Source: Magnetococcales bacterium (GTDB lineage: Bacteria; Pseudomonadota; Magnetococcia; Magnetococcales; Magnetaquicoccaceae). Taken from it: 63,187 bases of DNA. The notes beneath the pieces are model-generated. The model did not search any database. It was given only the letters and a program-made list of their open reading frames with translations, and was not told the DNA's origin. The DNA lies in the NCBI GenBank assembly GCA_015231375.1, contig JADGBT010000010.1, positions 1-63,187 of the forward strand, given 5' to 3'. Positions 34,317 through 42,253 of this stretch are shown here, piece after piece (the first letter of the stretch is position 1; each line of letters opens with the position of its first letter). The position numbers and the translations under genes are program-made.

Positions 34317-34505
34317 TTGGAGTTAACAATGCATCGTTACACTGCGTCACCATTATTTAACGGAGTGTTTGCAGTATCGGCCATTCGTCTGAAAAGTAGC
34401 GATAAAAACGGTTTTGGCACCATTCATTATTCAGCAGAAGAGGTAACACAATCATGGAAAATAGACTGTTCGGGACTCTTAACATGGCAGGAGAGGTGCA
34501 GCACG

Positions 34506-35564
34506 ATGGATAACACTACTATTTTGATGATGATGTGGACAGCCATTGTCATTGTTCTCATCTTTGACTTCACCAACGGCTTCCACGACGCGTCGAACAT
34601 CACCGGGACCATCATCGCCTCCCGTGCCATGACTCCCATCCAGGCCGCCCTGCTCACCGGTGTGTTTCACTTCATCGGGCCTCTGCTCGGTGGCACGGCC
34701 GTGGCCAACACCATCGGCAAGTTCGTCAAGATCGACGACCTGAACGCCAACATGTCGCTGATGATCTTGTTATGCGGCATCTTTGGCTCGATCTTTTGGA
34801 ACATGTTCACCTGGTGGTTCGGTCTGCCCTCCTCCTCCTCCCATGCACTGGTGGGTGGTGTGGCTGGCGCCGTGCTGTTCGCCGCCGGTGCCAACCACGT
34901 CATGTGGGGTTGGGAAGATCTGGTCTTCAAGGGCAAGATGTCCGGCGTCATGAAGGTGGTTCTGTCGCTGTTTGTGTCACCCATTCTGGGTTTCTGGTTG
35001 GCGTGGATCTTCCAAAAAATCGTGCGACGACTGGTGGCCAACGCCAAACCGAAAGTCGATGGGTTCTTCAAGTATTCCCAGTGGATCAGTGCGGCGGCCC
35101 TGTCGTTCTCCCACGGCACCAATGACGCGCAAAAGAGCATGGGCATCATCTCCCTGGCTTTGCTGTTGGGCGGCAGTATCGAAAAGTTCTATGTGCCCAC
35201 CTGGGTGATCTGGATTTGTGCGGCTTTGATCACGGCCGGCAACATGTTCGGCGGTTGGCGTATCGTGCGCACGGTGGGCTTCGGCATCTTCCGTGTGCGT
35301 CCCATCCACTCCTTCAATGCCCAATTGACAGCCGCTGCGGTGATCTTCGGCGCGGCCACCATGGGCGCTCCGGTCTCCACCACCCACGTGGCCTCCTCCA
35401 GCATCATGGGCGTGGGTACCGCCGAGCAGCCCAGAGCGGTCAAATGGCGCAAGGGCAAGGAAATCTTCGCCACATGGGTTCTCACCATCCCCGGTTCCGG
35501 TCTGGTGGGCGGTTTGACCTACCTGCTGGCCGACATGCTCACCGGTGTCAGCGGCATCCGTTGA
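34506..35564 (+). CDS. pit: PiT-family inorganic phosphate transporter (pit2)
   Basis: A 352-residue phosphate permease very similar to pit1. PiT signatures are FDFTNGFHDASNITGTIIAS near the N-terminus and FSHGTNDAQKSMGIISLALL in the second half. GLPSSSSHALVGGVAG and GAPVSTTHVASSSIMGVG are the partner loops. ATG 34506 is chosen because AGGAG lies upstream and the N-terminus then matches pit1; the frame is open further back to 34317. It is followed 77 bases later by DUF47d, a typical PiT-DUF47 pair, and preceded by a Pho-box-like repeat, so phosphate starvation may induce it. Confidence 0.95.
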   Translation: MDNTTILMMMWTAIVIVLIFDFTNGFHDASNITGTIIASRAMTPIQAALLTGVFHFIGPLLGGTAVANTIGKFVKIDDLNANMSLMILLCGIFGSIFWNMFTWWFGLPSSSSHALVGGVAGAVLFAAGANHVMWGWEDLVFKGKMSGVMKVVLSLFVSPILGFWLAWIFQKIVRRLVANAKPKVDGFFKYSQWISAAALSFSHGTNDAQKSMGIISLALLLGGSIEKFYVPTWVIWICAALITAGNMFGGWRIVRTVGFGIFRVRPIHSFNAQLTAAAVIFGAATMGAPVSTTHVASSSIMGVGTAEQPRAVKWRKGKEIFATWVLTIPGSGLVGGLTYLLADMLTGVSGIR

Positions 35565-35641
35565 TAACGGCCAGGAATCCAATCTGATAACAGAATAAAA
35601 TACGTATCCAATACACAGATCAGTTGACTAAGGAGAGTTTC

Positions 35642-36337
35642 ATGAGCGGTGGTTCTTCCCCCTTTACCAAAATGCTGGACAACGTTTTTCCGCGTATTCC
35701 CCCGTTCCTCGACATGGTTGGCCTGCAAGCCGAACTGTTGGCCAAAGGCATGTCCGTGGCGGTGGATTATCTCTCCGAATCCTCGACGGCCAAGTTTCAT
35801 GAGATCATGAAGATCGAAACCCAGGCCAAAGAGTTGCGTGAGAAGCATCTGGATATCCTCAACAACGCCTTCTCGACTCCCATTGATCGGGAAGATGTGC
35901 TGCGTTCCATCGTCAGCCTGGAAGTCCCGGTCAGTTCCATCCGGGTTGTGGTCGAGGAGATGGAAGCCCTCAGGATCAAGACCGACAACTACATGCTGGA
36001 AATGGCCGTGGTTCTGCGCGAGTCTGCCGCCGCCATGCAACGCGGTTTCTCCAAGCTCGACACCACCCCGGCTCAGGCCGAACCCGATGCCCAGGTTGGT
36101 CTCCAGACCCTGTCCAACGTGGACAAGGTCTATCGCAAGGCGTTGACCAATCTCTACGCCATCGACGATGACCTGTCCAAAATGCGCGCCCATGCCGATG
36201 GCGCCGAGGTCCAGGCCATGATGCACGTGGTCGAGATGCTCAAGCGTCGCGAGATCTATCGTCACATGCGTAACATCGCCGGAAAATTGGGTGATACCGC
36301 CTCGGTGCTGCATGGCATCGTGATTCAGATCAGTTGA
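35642..36337 (+). CDS. DUF47/PhoU-like protein, paralogue d
   Basis: A 231-residue helical protein. It opens with FTKMLDNVFPRIPPFLDMVGLQAE and contains STPIDREDVLRSIVSLEVPVSS and the C-terminal RREIYRHMRNIAGKLGDTASVLHGIVIQ. It is the closest relative of paralogue c in this window, and the two probably arose by duplication. AAGGAGA precedes ATG 35642. It is paired with pit2 upstream and ends at a strong terminator, so pit2-DUF47d is a two-gene unit. Confidence 0.82.
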   Translation: MSGGSSPFTKMLDNVFPRIPPFLDMVGLQAELLAKGMSVAVDYLSESSTAKFHEIMKIETQAKELREKHLDILNNAFSTPIDREDVLRSIVSLEVPVSSIRVVVEEMEALRIKTDNYMLEMAVVLRESAAAMQRGFSKLDTTPAQAEPDAQVGLQTLSNVDKVYRKALTNLYAIDDDLSKMRAHADGAEVQAMMHVVEMLKRREIYRHMRNIAGKLGDTASVLHGIVIQIS

Positions 36338-36364
36338 TCTGAATTCGATCCTGGTGGGTTTGCA

Positions 36365-36402
36365 GGCCCCGATCCCTGAGAGTTGGGGATCGGGGCCTTT
36401 TT
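36365..36402 (+). terminator. Rho-independent terminator
   Basis: A 12-bp stem GGCCCCGATCCC (36365-36376) with its complement (36386-36397), a 9-nt loop, and TTTTT at 36398-36402. It ends the pit2-DUF47d transcript. Confidence 0.93.
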
Positions 36403-36426
36403 CTGAGAATGTTCATTTTGGTCAGA

Positions 36427-36444
36427 TTTTTATGGATCCTTCAT
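36427..36444 (+). promoter_or_regulatory. Candidate Pho box upstream of the DUF47e-pit3 operon
   Basis: TTTTTAT-GGAT-CCTTCAT has the same layout as the sites at 34299 and 41396, with CCTTCAT identical in all three. TATCTA 27 bases further could serve as a -10 element. A MITE lies between this site and the operon. Confidence 0.5.
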
Positions 36445-36620
36445 GATCTGTTAATATTTTTCTGCGAGACTATCTAGTTTGACGACAGGCGTGGTTGTGT
36501 GTGGATGTTGGTTCCGGAATTTTCAGGTGAGCGGGAACGGCGGATCTTGTAATAGTGTGAGAGCGTTTCCAGAATGTTTTGATAGAAAAAATGACATTTT
36601 TGAATCAATAACAGAGAACT

Positions 36621-36872
36621 GGCTCTTCGCTGTTTCACGTGGGTAGGAAAATCAATATCCAGAAAGCAAGGATGTTCCCGTGAAGCATAAAGTGGGCGCT
36701 CCATCTTTGAGCGTGGGCCCATCCCCCGAACTCCCAAATGCAGCACTGGCCGCCAAAACCGGCTCCGCCGGCGGCCAGTGCTGCCGATGGTATTCAGGGG
36801 CATCACCCCATCTCAAAGGTCGTTCGTCCATTTATATTCCCGGGAGCTACCCACGTGAAACAGCGAGGAGCC
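36621..36872. mobile_element. Non-autonomous MITE, ISL3-like ends, 8-bp target duplication
   Basis: A 252-base element with 26-bp terminal inverted repeats: left 36621-36646, right 36847-36872, one mismatch. The ends begin GGCTC(T/C)TCG, as in many ISL3-family insertion sequences, a family that makes 8-base duplications. AGAGAACT flanks both sides (36613-36620 and 36873-36880). It has no transposase. Inside is a perfect 15-bp inverted repeat (GCAGCACTGGCCGCC 36740-36754 with 36770-36784), which could act as a transcript hairpin. Confidence 0.88.
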
Positions 36873-36969
36873 AGAGAACTGTTAAGTGTTTGTTGAGTTC
36901 TTTCAAGGATCGACAGGTTTAGGAATTCAGATCCATCCCTTCCAACAACAAAAGGAGTAGCCATTTCAT

Positions 36970-37650
36970 ATGGAAACAATGAGTCCTCTGCAAAGCTTGT
37001 TCGGCAAATCGCCCTTCAAGGCCCTGCAACAGCACATGCGTAAGGTCAACGAGTGCGCGGAACTGTTGCCCGCGTTGGTCGATGCCGTGGTGGCCGGTGA
37101 CAAGGCCCAGGTCCAATCGGCGGCAGCCCGCATCCAGGAGTTGGAAAAAGAGGCGGAGAATATGGAGAACGATCTGTTCCTCCATCTTCCCAAGAGCCTG
37201 TTCATGTCCGTGGACCGGCGTGATTTGCTGGTGATCCTCGATTTCAACGACGAGGTGGCCGACGAGTGTCTGCGCGTGGCCAATCGCCTGCTGGTGGCTC
37301 CCCAGGTTCCCTCGGTCCGGATCGGCGAGGGATTGAAAGGTGCTGCGCAACAGTGTGTGTCGGTGGTCCAACACGCCAAGCGTATCATGGAAGAGATGGA
37401 TGAACTGGTGGAAACCGGTTTCTCCGGTCGTGAGGCCAAGCTGGTCATGGGCCTGATTGAAGAGTTGGCCGCTGCCAAAAAGAGTGCCGAATCGGCTTTG
37501 CAGCAGCTTTTGGGCGTGCTGTTCGAGTCGGATCCGTCCACATCTCCCCTCGCCGTCGTTTACTGGTCGCAGGTGATGGATGAAATGGCCAAGATCCCCG
37601 CAGCCGCCGACAAGGCTGGCAGCCGGGTTCGTCTTTTGTTGGCACGCTAA
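36970..37650 (+). CDS. DUF47 family (TIGR00153-type) PhoU-like protein, paralogue e
   Basis: A 226-residue helical protein nearer the classical TIGR00153 group than its neighbours. METMSPLQSLFGKSPFKALQQHM opens it. IQELEKEAENMENDLFLHLPKSLFMSVDRRDLLVILDFNDEVAD is the family core, in which E-x-E-A-D-like and D-R-x-D-L motifs contact metal. The C-terminus (VMDEMAKIPAAADKAGSRVRLLL) also fits the classical form. AAGGAG precedes ATG 36970. It lies 30 bases upstream of pit3, its probable partner. Confidence 0.85.
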   Translation: METMSPLQSLFGKSPFKALQQHMRKVNECAELLPALVDAVVAGDKAQVQSAAARIQELEKEAENMENDLFLHLPKSLFMSVDRRDLLVILDFNDEVADECLRVANRLLVAPQVPSVRIGEGLKGAAQQCVSVVQHAKRIMEEMDELVETGFSGREAKLVMGLIEELAAAKKSAESALQQLLGVLFESDPSTSPLAVVYWSQVMDEMAKIPAAADKAGSRVRLLLAR

Positions 37651-37680
37651 CAGGGAAATCGGAACAAGGGAGATTGATTG

Positions 37681-38946
37681 ATGGAAATTATTGCACAGTA
37701 TGGCAGTATCTTTACCGCGATGGCGATGATCTTCGCCTTTTACGCCTGTTGGGCCATTGGCGCCAACGACGTGGCCAATGCCATGGGTCCGCCGGTGGGT
37801 TCCGGTTCTCTTTCCATCCGCAACGCGGTGATCATCGCCGCCATTTTTGAATTCGCCGGTGCTTTCATCGCGGGCGGCGAGGTGACGGCCACCATCCGCC
37901 AGGGCATCGTCGATCCGAATGCCATGGTCGGTCATCCCCATCTGCTCATGTATGGCATGACTGCCGCCTTGTTGGCGACCGCCATCTGGCTGCATGTCGC
38001 CACCTCGTATGGTTGGCCGGTCTCCACCACCCACACCATCGTGGGCGCGGTGGCCGGTTTCGCTATCGTTGGTGTGGGCATGGATGTGGTCAAATGGAAC
38101 AAGATGGGCACCATCGTGGCCTCCTGGTTCATCTCCCCGGTGCTGGGCGGTATCGTCGCCTTTCTCTTGACCCTGAGCATCCGTAAATTGATTCTGGAGA
38201 CTGACAATCCGTTCCAGAGCGCCAAATCCCGTGGGCCTTATTACATCTTCTTGGTGGGCTTCATCGTGGCGTTGGTCACCTTCTTCAAGGGTTTGACCCA
38301 TTTGAAGATCAACTTGTCCGACATCGAAACCTTCCTGCTGGCGGCTGTAGTGGGGGTCATGTGTGCCCTGGTTGGCAAGGTCATGATCGAAAAGATTCAA
38401 GAAGATCCCGAAGCCGACAAGGAACACCGTTATGCCAGCGCGGAAAAGGTGTTCATCCCCATGATGATCTTTACCGCCGCTGCCATGTGTTTTGCCCACG
38501 GTTCCAATGACGTGGCCAATGGCATCGGGCCTCTGGCTGCGGTGTTGGATGTGGTGAGTTCGGGTGGCAAGGTCAGCAAGAGCGCGCCGTTGCCGTTGTG
38601 GGTGCTGTTCCTGGGTGGTGCCGCCATCGTGGTTGGTCTGGCCACCTATGGCACCAAGGTGATCGCCACCATCGGTACCAAGATCACCGAATTGACCCCG
38701 AGCCGGGCTTTCTCCGCCACCCTGGCTGCGGCCACCGTGGTTGTGCTGGCCTCCAAAACCGGTATGCCGGTCTCCACCACCCACATTGCCGTGGGTGCGG
38801 TGATGGGTGTCGGTCTGGCGCGGGGTATCGGTGCCTTGGATCTGCGTGTCATCTTCAACATCGTCATCTCCTGGCTGATTACCGTGCCCGCCGGGGCCAT
38901 CGGATCTGCCGCGATCTTCTTTGTCTTGAAGGGGATTTTCGGCTGA
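37681..38946 (+). CDS. pit: PiT/SLC20-type inorganic phosphate transporter (pit3)
   Basis: A 421-residue phosphate permease of a different subtype from pit1 and pit2. It has the SLC20-like signature GANDVANAMGPPVGSG near the N-terminus and HGSNDVANGIGPLAAV in the second half, a longer central loop, and GWPVSTTHTIVGAVAG with GMPVSTTHIAVGAVMG. These motifs place it with PiT proteins that couple to Na+ or H+. ATG 37681 is chosen; a TTG one codon earlier is in frame. It forms an operon with DUF47e and ends at a hairpin facing the convergent phosphatase gene. Confidence 0.95.
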   Translation: MEIIAQYGSIFTAMAMIFAFYACWAIGANDVANAMGPPVGSGSLSIRNAVIIAAIFEFAGAFIAGGEVTATIRQGIVDPNAMVGHPHLLMYGMTAALLATAIWLHVATSYGWPVSTTHTIVGAVAGFAIVGVGMDVVKWNKMGTIVASWFISPVLGGIVAFLLTLSIRKLILETDNPFQSAKSRGPYYIFLVGFIVALVTFFKGLTHLKINLSDIETFLLAAVVGVMCALVGKVMIEKIQEDPEADKEHRYASAEKVFIPMMIFTAAAMCFAHGSNDVANGIGPLAAVLDVVSSGGKVSKSAPLPLWVLFLGGAAIVVGLATYGTKVIATIGTKITELTPSRAFSATLAAATVVVLASKTGMPVSTTHIAVGAVMGVGLARGIGALDLRVIFNIVISWLITVPAGAIGSAAIFFVLKGIFG

Positions 38947-38962
38947 TTCTGGTTTGTTTTCT

Positions 38963-38986
38963 CCGGGAGGGGTTGCCCCCTCCCGG
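38963..38986. terminator. Hairpin between convergent pit3 and phosphatase genes
   Basis: CCGGGAGGGG (38963-38972) pairs with CCCCTCCCGG (38977-38986). A similar hairpin, CCGGGAGG 39018-39025 with CCTCCCGG 39034-39041, overlaps the end of the phosphatase gene. Neither has a long T-run. Confidence 0.6.
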
Positions 38987-39009
38987 GGATGCGAGGTTTC
39001 TTGAAGGCA

Positions 39010-40443
39010 TCATGCGTCCGGGAGGGTTTCTTGCCTCCCGGCGATTTGTTTCAACAGGGGCTGTACCGGATACTCCTGGGCGGTCAGAACCCCATCCAGA
39101 AAAGTGATCCAACCGATGCGTTTGGCATAGCCGCCATAGAGGATGTGGTGGTTGTCGATGCCTCCCACATTCATCCACAAGGTATGGTGATCGTCCAACG
39201 GCGTGTGGCCCACCACCAACGGGGGTTCCACGGGTCCGCCGAGGGTTTGCAGGAACAGACGGACATCCCTGGCCCGATAGCCTCCGGGACGGTTGGGACG
39301 ATGGATGCGGTTCCAGATCAGTTGGCGCAGCAATCCCGGATAGTTGCGCAATGTGGCGAGCATCTCCCGATTGACCTTGACCACAAAGGGCGCAGCGTGA
39401 CACGCCACCACCCAGGGATGAATCGCGATGTAGGGGAGATCCTGGTAAAACGCCATCATCGCCTGGTGATAGACCTCTCCACGGCTGCGTACCAGGGTGG
39501 TTTGCCACGCCTTGCCTTGGGAGATGCCCTGTTTGCTGATCTCCTCATCGCAACTGTCGTGGTTGCCGCGAATGTACAACACCCGTCCGGGAAACTGGAT
39601 CATCAACGAAAAGATCAGATCCATCATCAGCAGCGAGTCGGTCATCTCCGCCAGATTTTTTCCTTCGTCGGGATGGACCGCATCTCCGAGAAAAATCAGT
39701 TTGGCGTGTCCCCTCTGCAAGGCGTGCAAACATCCCCCGGTGGTCAACAGGGTGAGCAGATTGTCTATGTGTTCGTGCAGATCCCCGATCAGGATGGGGA
39801 TGGATTGCGCCGAAAGATAAACAATGGCCGGAGCGGGTTGGTCGCTGTCCGGCATCCAGGTATCGCGTAAAATCCGATGGGCGCGTTGCAAACGGTCGAG
39901 GGCCTCATCGGGCGCCAAAGGGAGCAGAGGACCACCATGGATCTGTTGGATTTGTTCCAGACGCGCGTTTCGCCAGATGGCCATGCGTTCGATGCTGGGT
40001 TTGTCTTGCAAGATGGTCAGATGCGATCCGGTATCGGTCTTGAGATCCTGTACAAACAGATGATCCCCTTCGTGTTCCAGGATGATGTGGCGATTGGCCA
40101 CCCAGGGAGGGAGTTGAAAAGCGATGCGTTGTTCCTCGGAGTGGCGACCGATCACCTGTTGCGTGCCCGCTTCGATCCGGATGAATCCTCCCATCTCGTT
40201 GAAGAACCGTTCCGGATCGATCAGAATCCAGGAGGGGTGGGTGGGGGTGGCGTCCGTATCCGCAGTCAGGGGGTACAGATGCAAGATTTTGCCGTTTTGT
40301 CCGCCCAGTCGGAAAATATAGGCGGCACCGCTCACCGGCAGACGCAGACAGGTTGCGGTGAAATCCCGTTCCCCGTGTGTGACCAGTTCGCCGTTATCGT
40401 GGCAGTTGCTTAACAAGCGTTTGATTTTTTTTATGAATTTCAT
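39010..40443 (-). CDS. FHA-like domain plus PPP-family metallophosphatase
   Basis: A 477-residue protein. Residues about 95-148 look like a forkhead-associated domain: G99-R100, then ANRHI with R118-H119, and LFVQDLKTDTGSHL. Such domains bind phosphothreonine. Residues about 205-460 form a PPP-type metallophosphatase with all metal-site motifs: GDLHEH (D221, H223), GDAVHPDEG (D254), RGNHD (N294, H295), CHAAP and VVGHTPL. The start at ATG 40443 overlaps the upstream NTPase stop by 4 bases; an upstream frame extension to 40545 is unlikely. It may be a protein phosphatase or act on a phosphorylated small molecule; its setting in the phosphate island suggests a regulatory role, which is inference. 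Confidence 0.72.
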   Translation of the reverse strand: MKFIKKIKRLLSNCHDNGELVTHGERDFTATCLRLPVSGAAYIFRLGGQNGKILHLYPLTADTDATPTHPSWILIDPERFFNEMGGFIRIEAGTQQVIGRHSEEQRIAFQLPPWVANRHIILEHEGDHLFVQDLKTDTGSHLTILQDKPSIERMAIWRNARLEQIQQIHGGPLLPLAPDEALDRLQRAHRILRDTWMPDSDQPAPAIVYLSAQSIPILIGDLHEHIDNLLTLLTTGGCLHALQRGHAKLIFLGDAVHPDEGKNLAEMTDSLLMMDLIFSLMIQFPGRVLYIRGNHDSCDEEISKQGISQGKAWQTTLVRSRGEVYHQAMMAFYQDLPYIAIHPWVVACHAAPFVVKVNREMLATLRNYPGLLRQLIWNRIHRPNRPGGYRARDVRLFLQTLGGPVEPPLVVGHTPLDDHHTLWMNVGGIDNHHILYGGYAKRIGWITFLDGVLTAQEYPVQPLLKQIAGRQETLPDA

Positions 40444-41078
40444 GGATTGTCCTGTTGGATGGAGGGGATGGCCTGATCCATGGAGTCGGTGATTTCCAGG
40501 GGTGGAGCGTCGGCATTGGGCCGAATGTAGACATTCAGACCACACCGATGCAGATGTTTGGCGGTGTTCCAGAAGACCAGCAACTGGTGGGTGATCTGTT
40601 CCAAGGAGATGCGCGCATCCACGGGATGGGTGCCATGCGTCGCGCGTTCTTTACGCCAGGCGTAGACCTGTTCAGGAGCGGGGAGCAGAAATTCGTAGGC
40701 GAATTTGTGGCGCCAATCCATGCTGAACAAGGAATCGCGGACGGGTGGAATGCGAATGCGTGGAAAATCGATGGGTTTGGGATTGGACAACCACTCCGGA
40801 CTATAGACCGAGAGGGATTCCTGGTTGCCCTGGAAAGGCAGATAGAGATGCAACTCCCTGGGGGTGAAAACCAGCGCCTTGCTGCGCCACCAGAAAGGGG
40901 TGCCCAAATCCAGGTGCCCCTCTTCGATCCAACCACCCATGCGGCGCATCAAGGTGCTTTTTCCAACCCCTGGCGGTCCGAGGATCAAGACCTGTTGGAA
41001 GCGGATGCCAGGTGGAAACAAAATACCCTTGATCTCTTGATGTTGCGCAAAGGGGGTCAGGGTGAGGGGAATCAACAT
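40440..41078 (-). CDS. P-loop NTPase partner of the phosphatase
   Basis: A 212-residue protein with Walker A GPPGVGKST at residues 34-42. LHLYLPFQGN and the tail WNTAKHLHRCGLNVYIRPNAD are unassigned. It has no clear AAA+ signature beyond the P-loop and no membrane segment. ATG 41078 is chosen because AGGAAA lies upstream; a further ATG at 41138 lacks such a site. It is translationally coupled to the phosphatase gene by a 4-base overlap, so the products probably act together, perhaps as a kinase-phosphatase or NTP-gated pair. Not recognised as a named family. Confidence 0.6.
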   Translation of the reverse strand: MLIPLTLTPFAQHQEIKGILFPPGIRFQQVLILGPPGVGKSTLMRRMGGWIEEGHLDLGTPFWWRSKALVFTPRELHLYLPFQGNQESLSVYSPEWLSNPKPIDFPRIRIPPVRDSLFSMDWRHKFAYEFLLPAPEQVYAWRKERATHGTHPVDARISLEQITHQLLVFWNTAKHLHRCGLNVYIRPNADAPPLEITDSMDQAIPSIQQDNP

Positions 41079-41520
41079 GAGGTTTCCTGCCGGAATGGGT
41101 TGGAAAGTGGGTATTGTGCTTTTTATGATCTGGAGCAATCAGCGTTTGGGTCGTTTTCCACGGCAAAGAGGTGTGTTCTTTGTGTTCTTATGGTGCGGAA
41201 TGATGGGGCTTTTTTTGATTTTGATCAAGTTGTTCCGTATGAATGGTTGCATTCTTCTTCCAAGAGAATGCTGATATTGTCTGTCTCTTTAGAATCATGC
41301 CCCCTGACGCCATCGTGGAGCGCCAAAGAGGAAGGCATGGGCAGAAAACGCCATCCATCGGCAGGATCGATTTCATTTATCGCTTCTTAACCTCATTTTT
41401 ATCAATCCTTCATGCATTCCTCATTCCCCGTTAACAGCCTCGTGCGAGAATGGTTTCCAATAGAGCGGATATAAGAAACCTGTGGCCGAAACGGTTCGGT
41501 CCAACGAGAGAGGCATTCCC
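41079..41520. other. Divergent intergenic region before DUF47f-pstS
   Basis: A 442-base gap between the leftward NTPase gene and the rightward DUF47f gene. It holds the Pho-box-like repeats at 41396-41424. The remaining sequence shows no gene and no obvious hairpin. Confidence 0.5.
41396..41424 (+). promoter_or_regulatory. Candidate Pho boxes upstream of DUF47f-pstS
   Basis: TTTTTAT-CAAT-CCTTCAT-GCAT-TCCTCAT: three 7-base repeats with 4-base spacers, i.e. two overlapping Pho boxes at 11-base period. CCTTCAT is shared with the sites at 34299 and 36427. It lies about 100 bases upstream of the DUF47f start. Confidence 0.6.
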
Positions 41521-42180
41521 ATGACCCGTACACCGCTTCTTCCGATTGTGGCCTCTGTGCCCGAGTTGTTCCGTCTGATGGCGGAGCAGTGTCAACTCAC
41601 CGAGCGCATGGCTGTGTTGCTGGAGCATTATTTGCAGTGCGGCGACCTGGCTCTGGTCGAGACGATTCAGCGCCTGGAACAAGAAGGCGCGCGACTGCGG
41701 CAGCGCAACGTGGAATGGTTGAAGGGGGAGCCGGCCCTGGTTCTGGATCGAGGCGCGATGTTGCAGGCCTGCTTTTTCGCGGAGGCGCTGCAAGGATCGC
41801 TGGTGGGCATTGTCCTGGACATGGATGGCATGGGTGTCCGGGGTGACTGGTCCATACTGGAGATGACCGTGCAATTGCGGCATGCCGTCGAACGGTTGCA
41901 GGCCGGTCATGAAAGGTTGCGCCATGCTCCCGCCGAGGTCGGATCCGAGATCGTCGCCATTTTCACGGCCCGCAAGGCCATGGAGAGAAGTTATCGTCTC
42001 GCCCTGGCGCGTCTGCTGGTCGGAGAGCGGGAGCTGCTGCAAACGCCCAATGCGGAGAGTCTGCAACGGATTTTGCATCTTTTCAGGCATCGTGAGATTT
42101 ATCGGCGCATTCGTGATGCCGGGATCGAGATTGCCAATTGCGGCCGCGTGTTGCAGGATATCGCGCTTCAGTTTGCATGA
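41521..42180 (+). CDS. DUF47/PhoU-like protein, paralogue f
   Basis: A 219-residue helical protein related to paralogues a, c and d. VPELFRLMAEQCQLTERMAVLLEHYL opens the helical part, RLEQEGARLRQRNVEWL follows, and the C-terminal HREIYRRIRDAGIEIANCGRVLQDIALQ matches the shared RREIYRHxRxxxxxxxxxxxVLHxIVxQ motif. It is more diverged in the middle, where the TPIDRED motif of the others reads LVLDRGAM. It is the only one next to the Pst system, 73 bases upstream of pstS and behind the Pho-box repeats, so it is probably part of the Pst response. Confidence 0.72.
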   Translation: MTRTPLLPIVASVPELFRLMAEQCQLTERMAVLLEHYLQCGDLALVETIQRLEQEGARLRQRNVEWLKGEPALVLDRGAMLQACFFAEALQGSLVGIVLDMDGMGVRGDWSILEMTVQLRHAVERLQAGHERLRHAPAEVGSEIVAIFTARKAMERSYRLALARLLVGERELLQTPNAESLQRILHLFRHREIYRRIRDAGIEIANCGRVLQDIALQFA

Positions 42181-42253
42181 TTGTGTATGGTTTGATGGAT
42201 TTGTGGGGGGTCCATGAATCCGAACAACACTTGCCAAAAAAGGGTATTGAAGC

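Larger units (their letters stand above)
34091..34505. other. Intergenic and leader region before pit2
   Basis: A 415-base stretch holding a terminator (34139-34167), a very AT-rich segment (34185-34300), a Pho-box-like repeat (34299-34316) and a 190-base leader. The leader is open in the pit2 frame from 34317 and could encode a 63-residue N-terminal extension. The strong ribosome site AGGAG at about 34488-34493, before ATG 34506, argues that it is untranslated or a separate short peptide. Confidence 0.55.
36338..36969. other. Long region between pit2-DUF47d and DUF47e-pit3 units
   Basis: A 632-base stretch. In order it holds a terminator (36365-36402), a Pho-box-like repeat (36427-36444), an AT-rich segment with TATCTA at 36471, a MITE (36621-36872) with its target duplication, and the ribosome site AAGGAG just before the DUF47e gene. 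No protein-coding gene is supported. Confidence 0.7.

Noticed and set aside
36680-36922. 80-codon plus-strand frame in the MITE region
   Set aside because: It runs through the terminal repeat and internal hairpin of the MITE and has no protein features.
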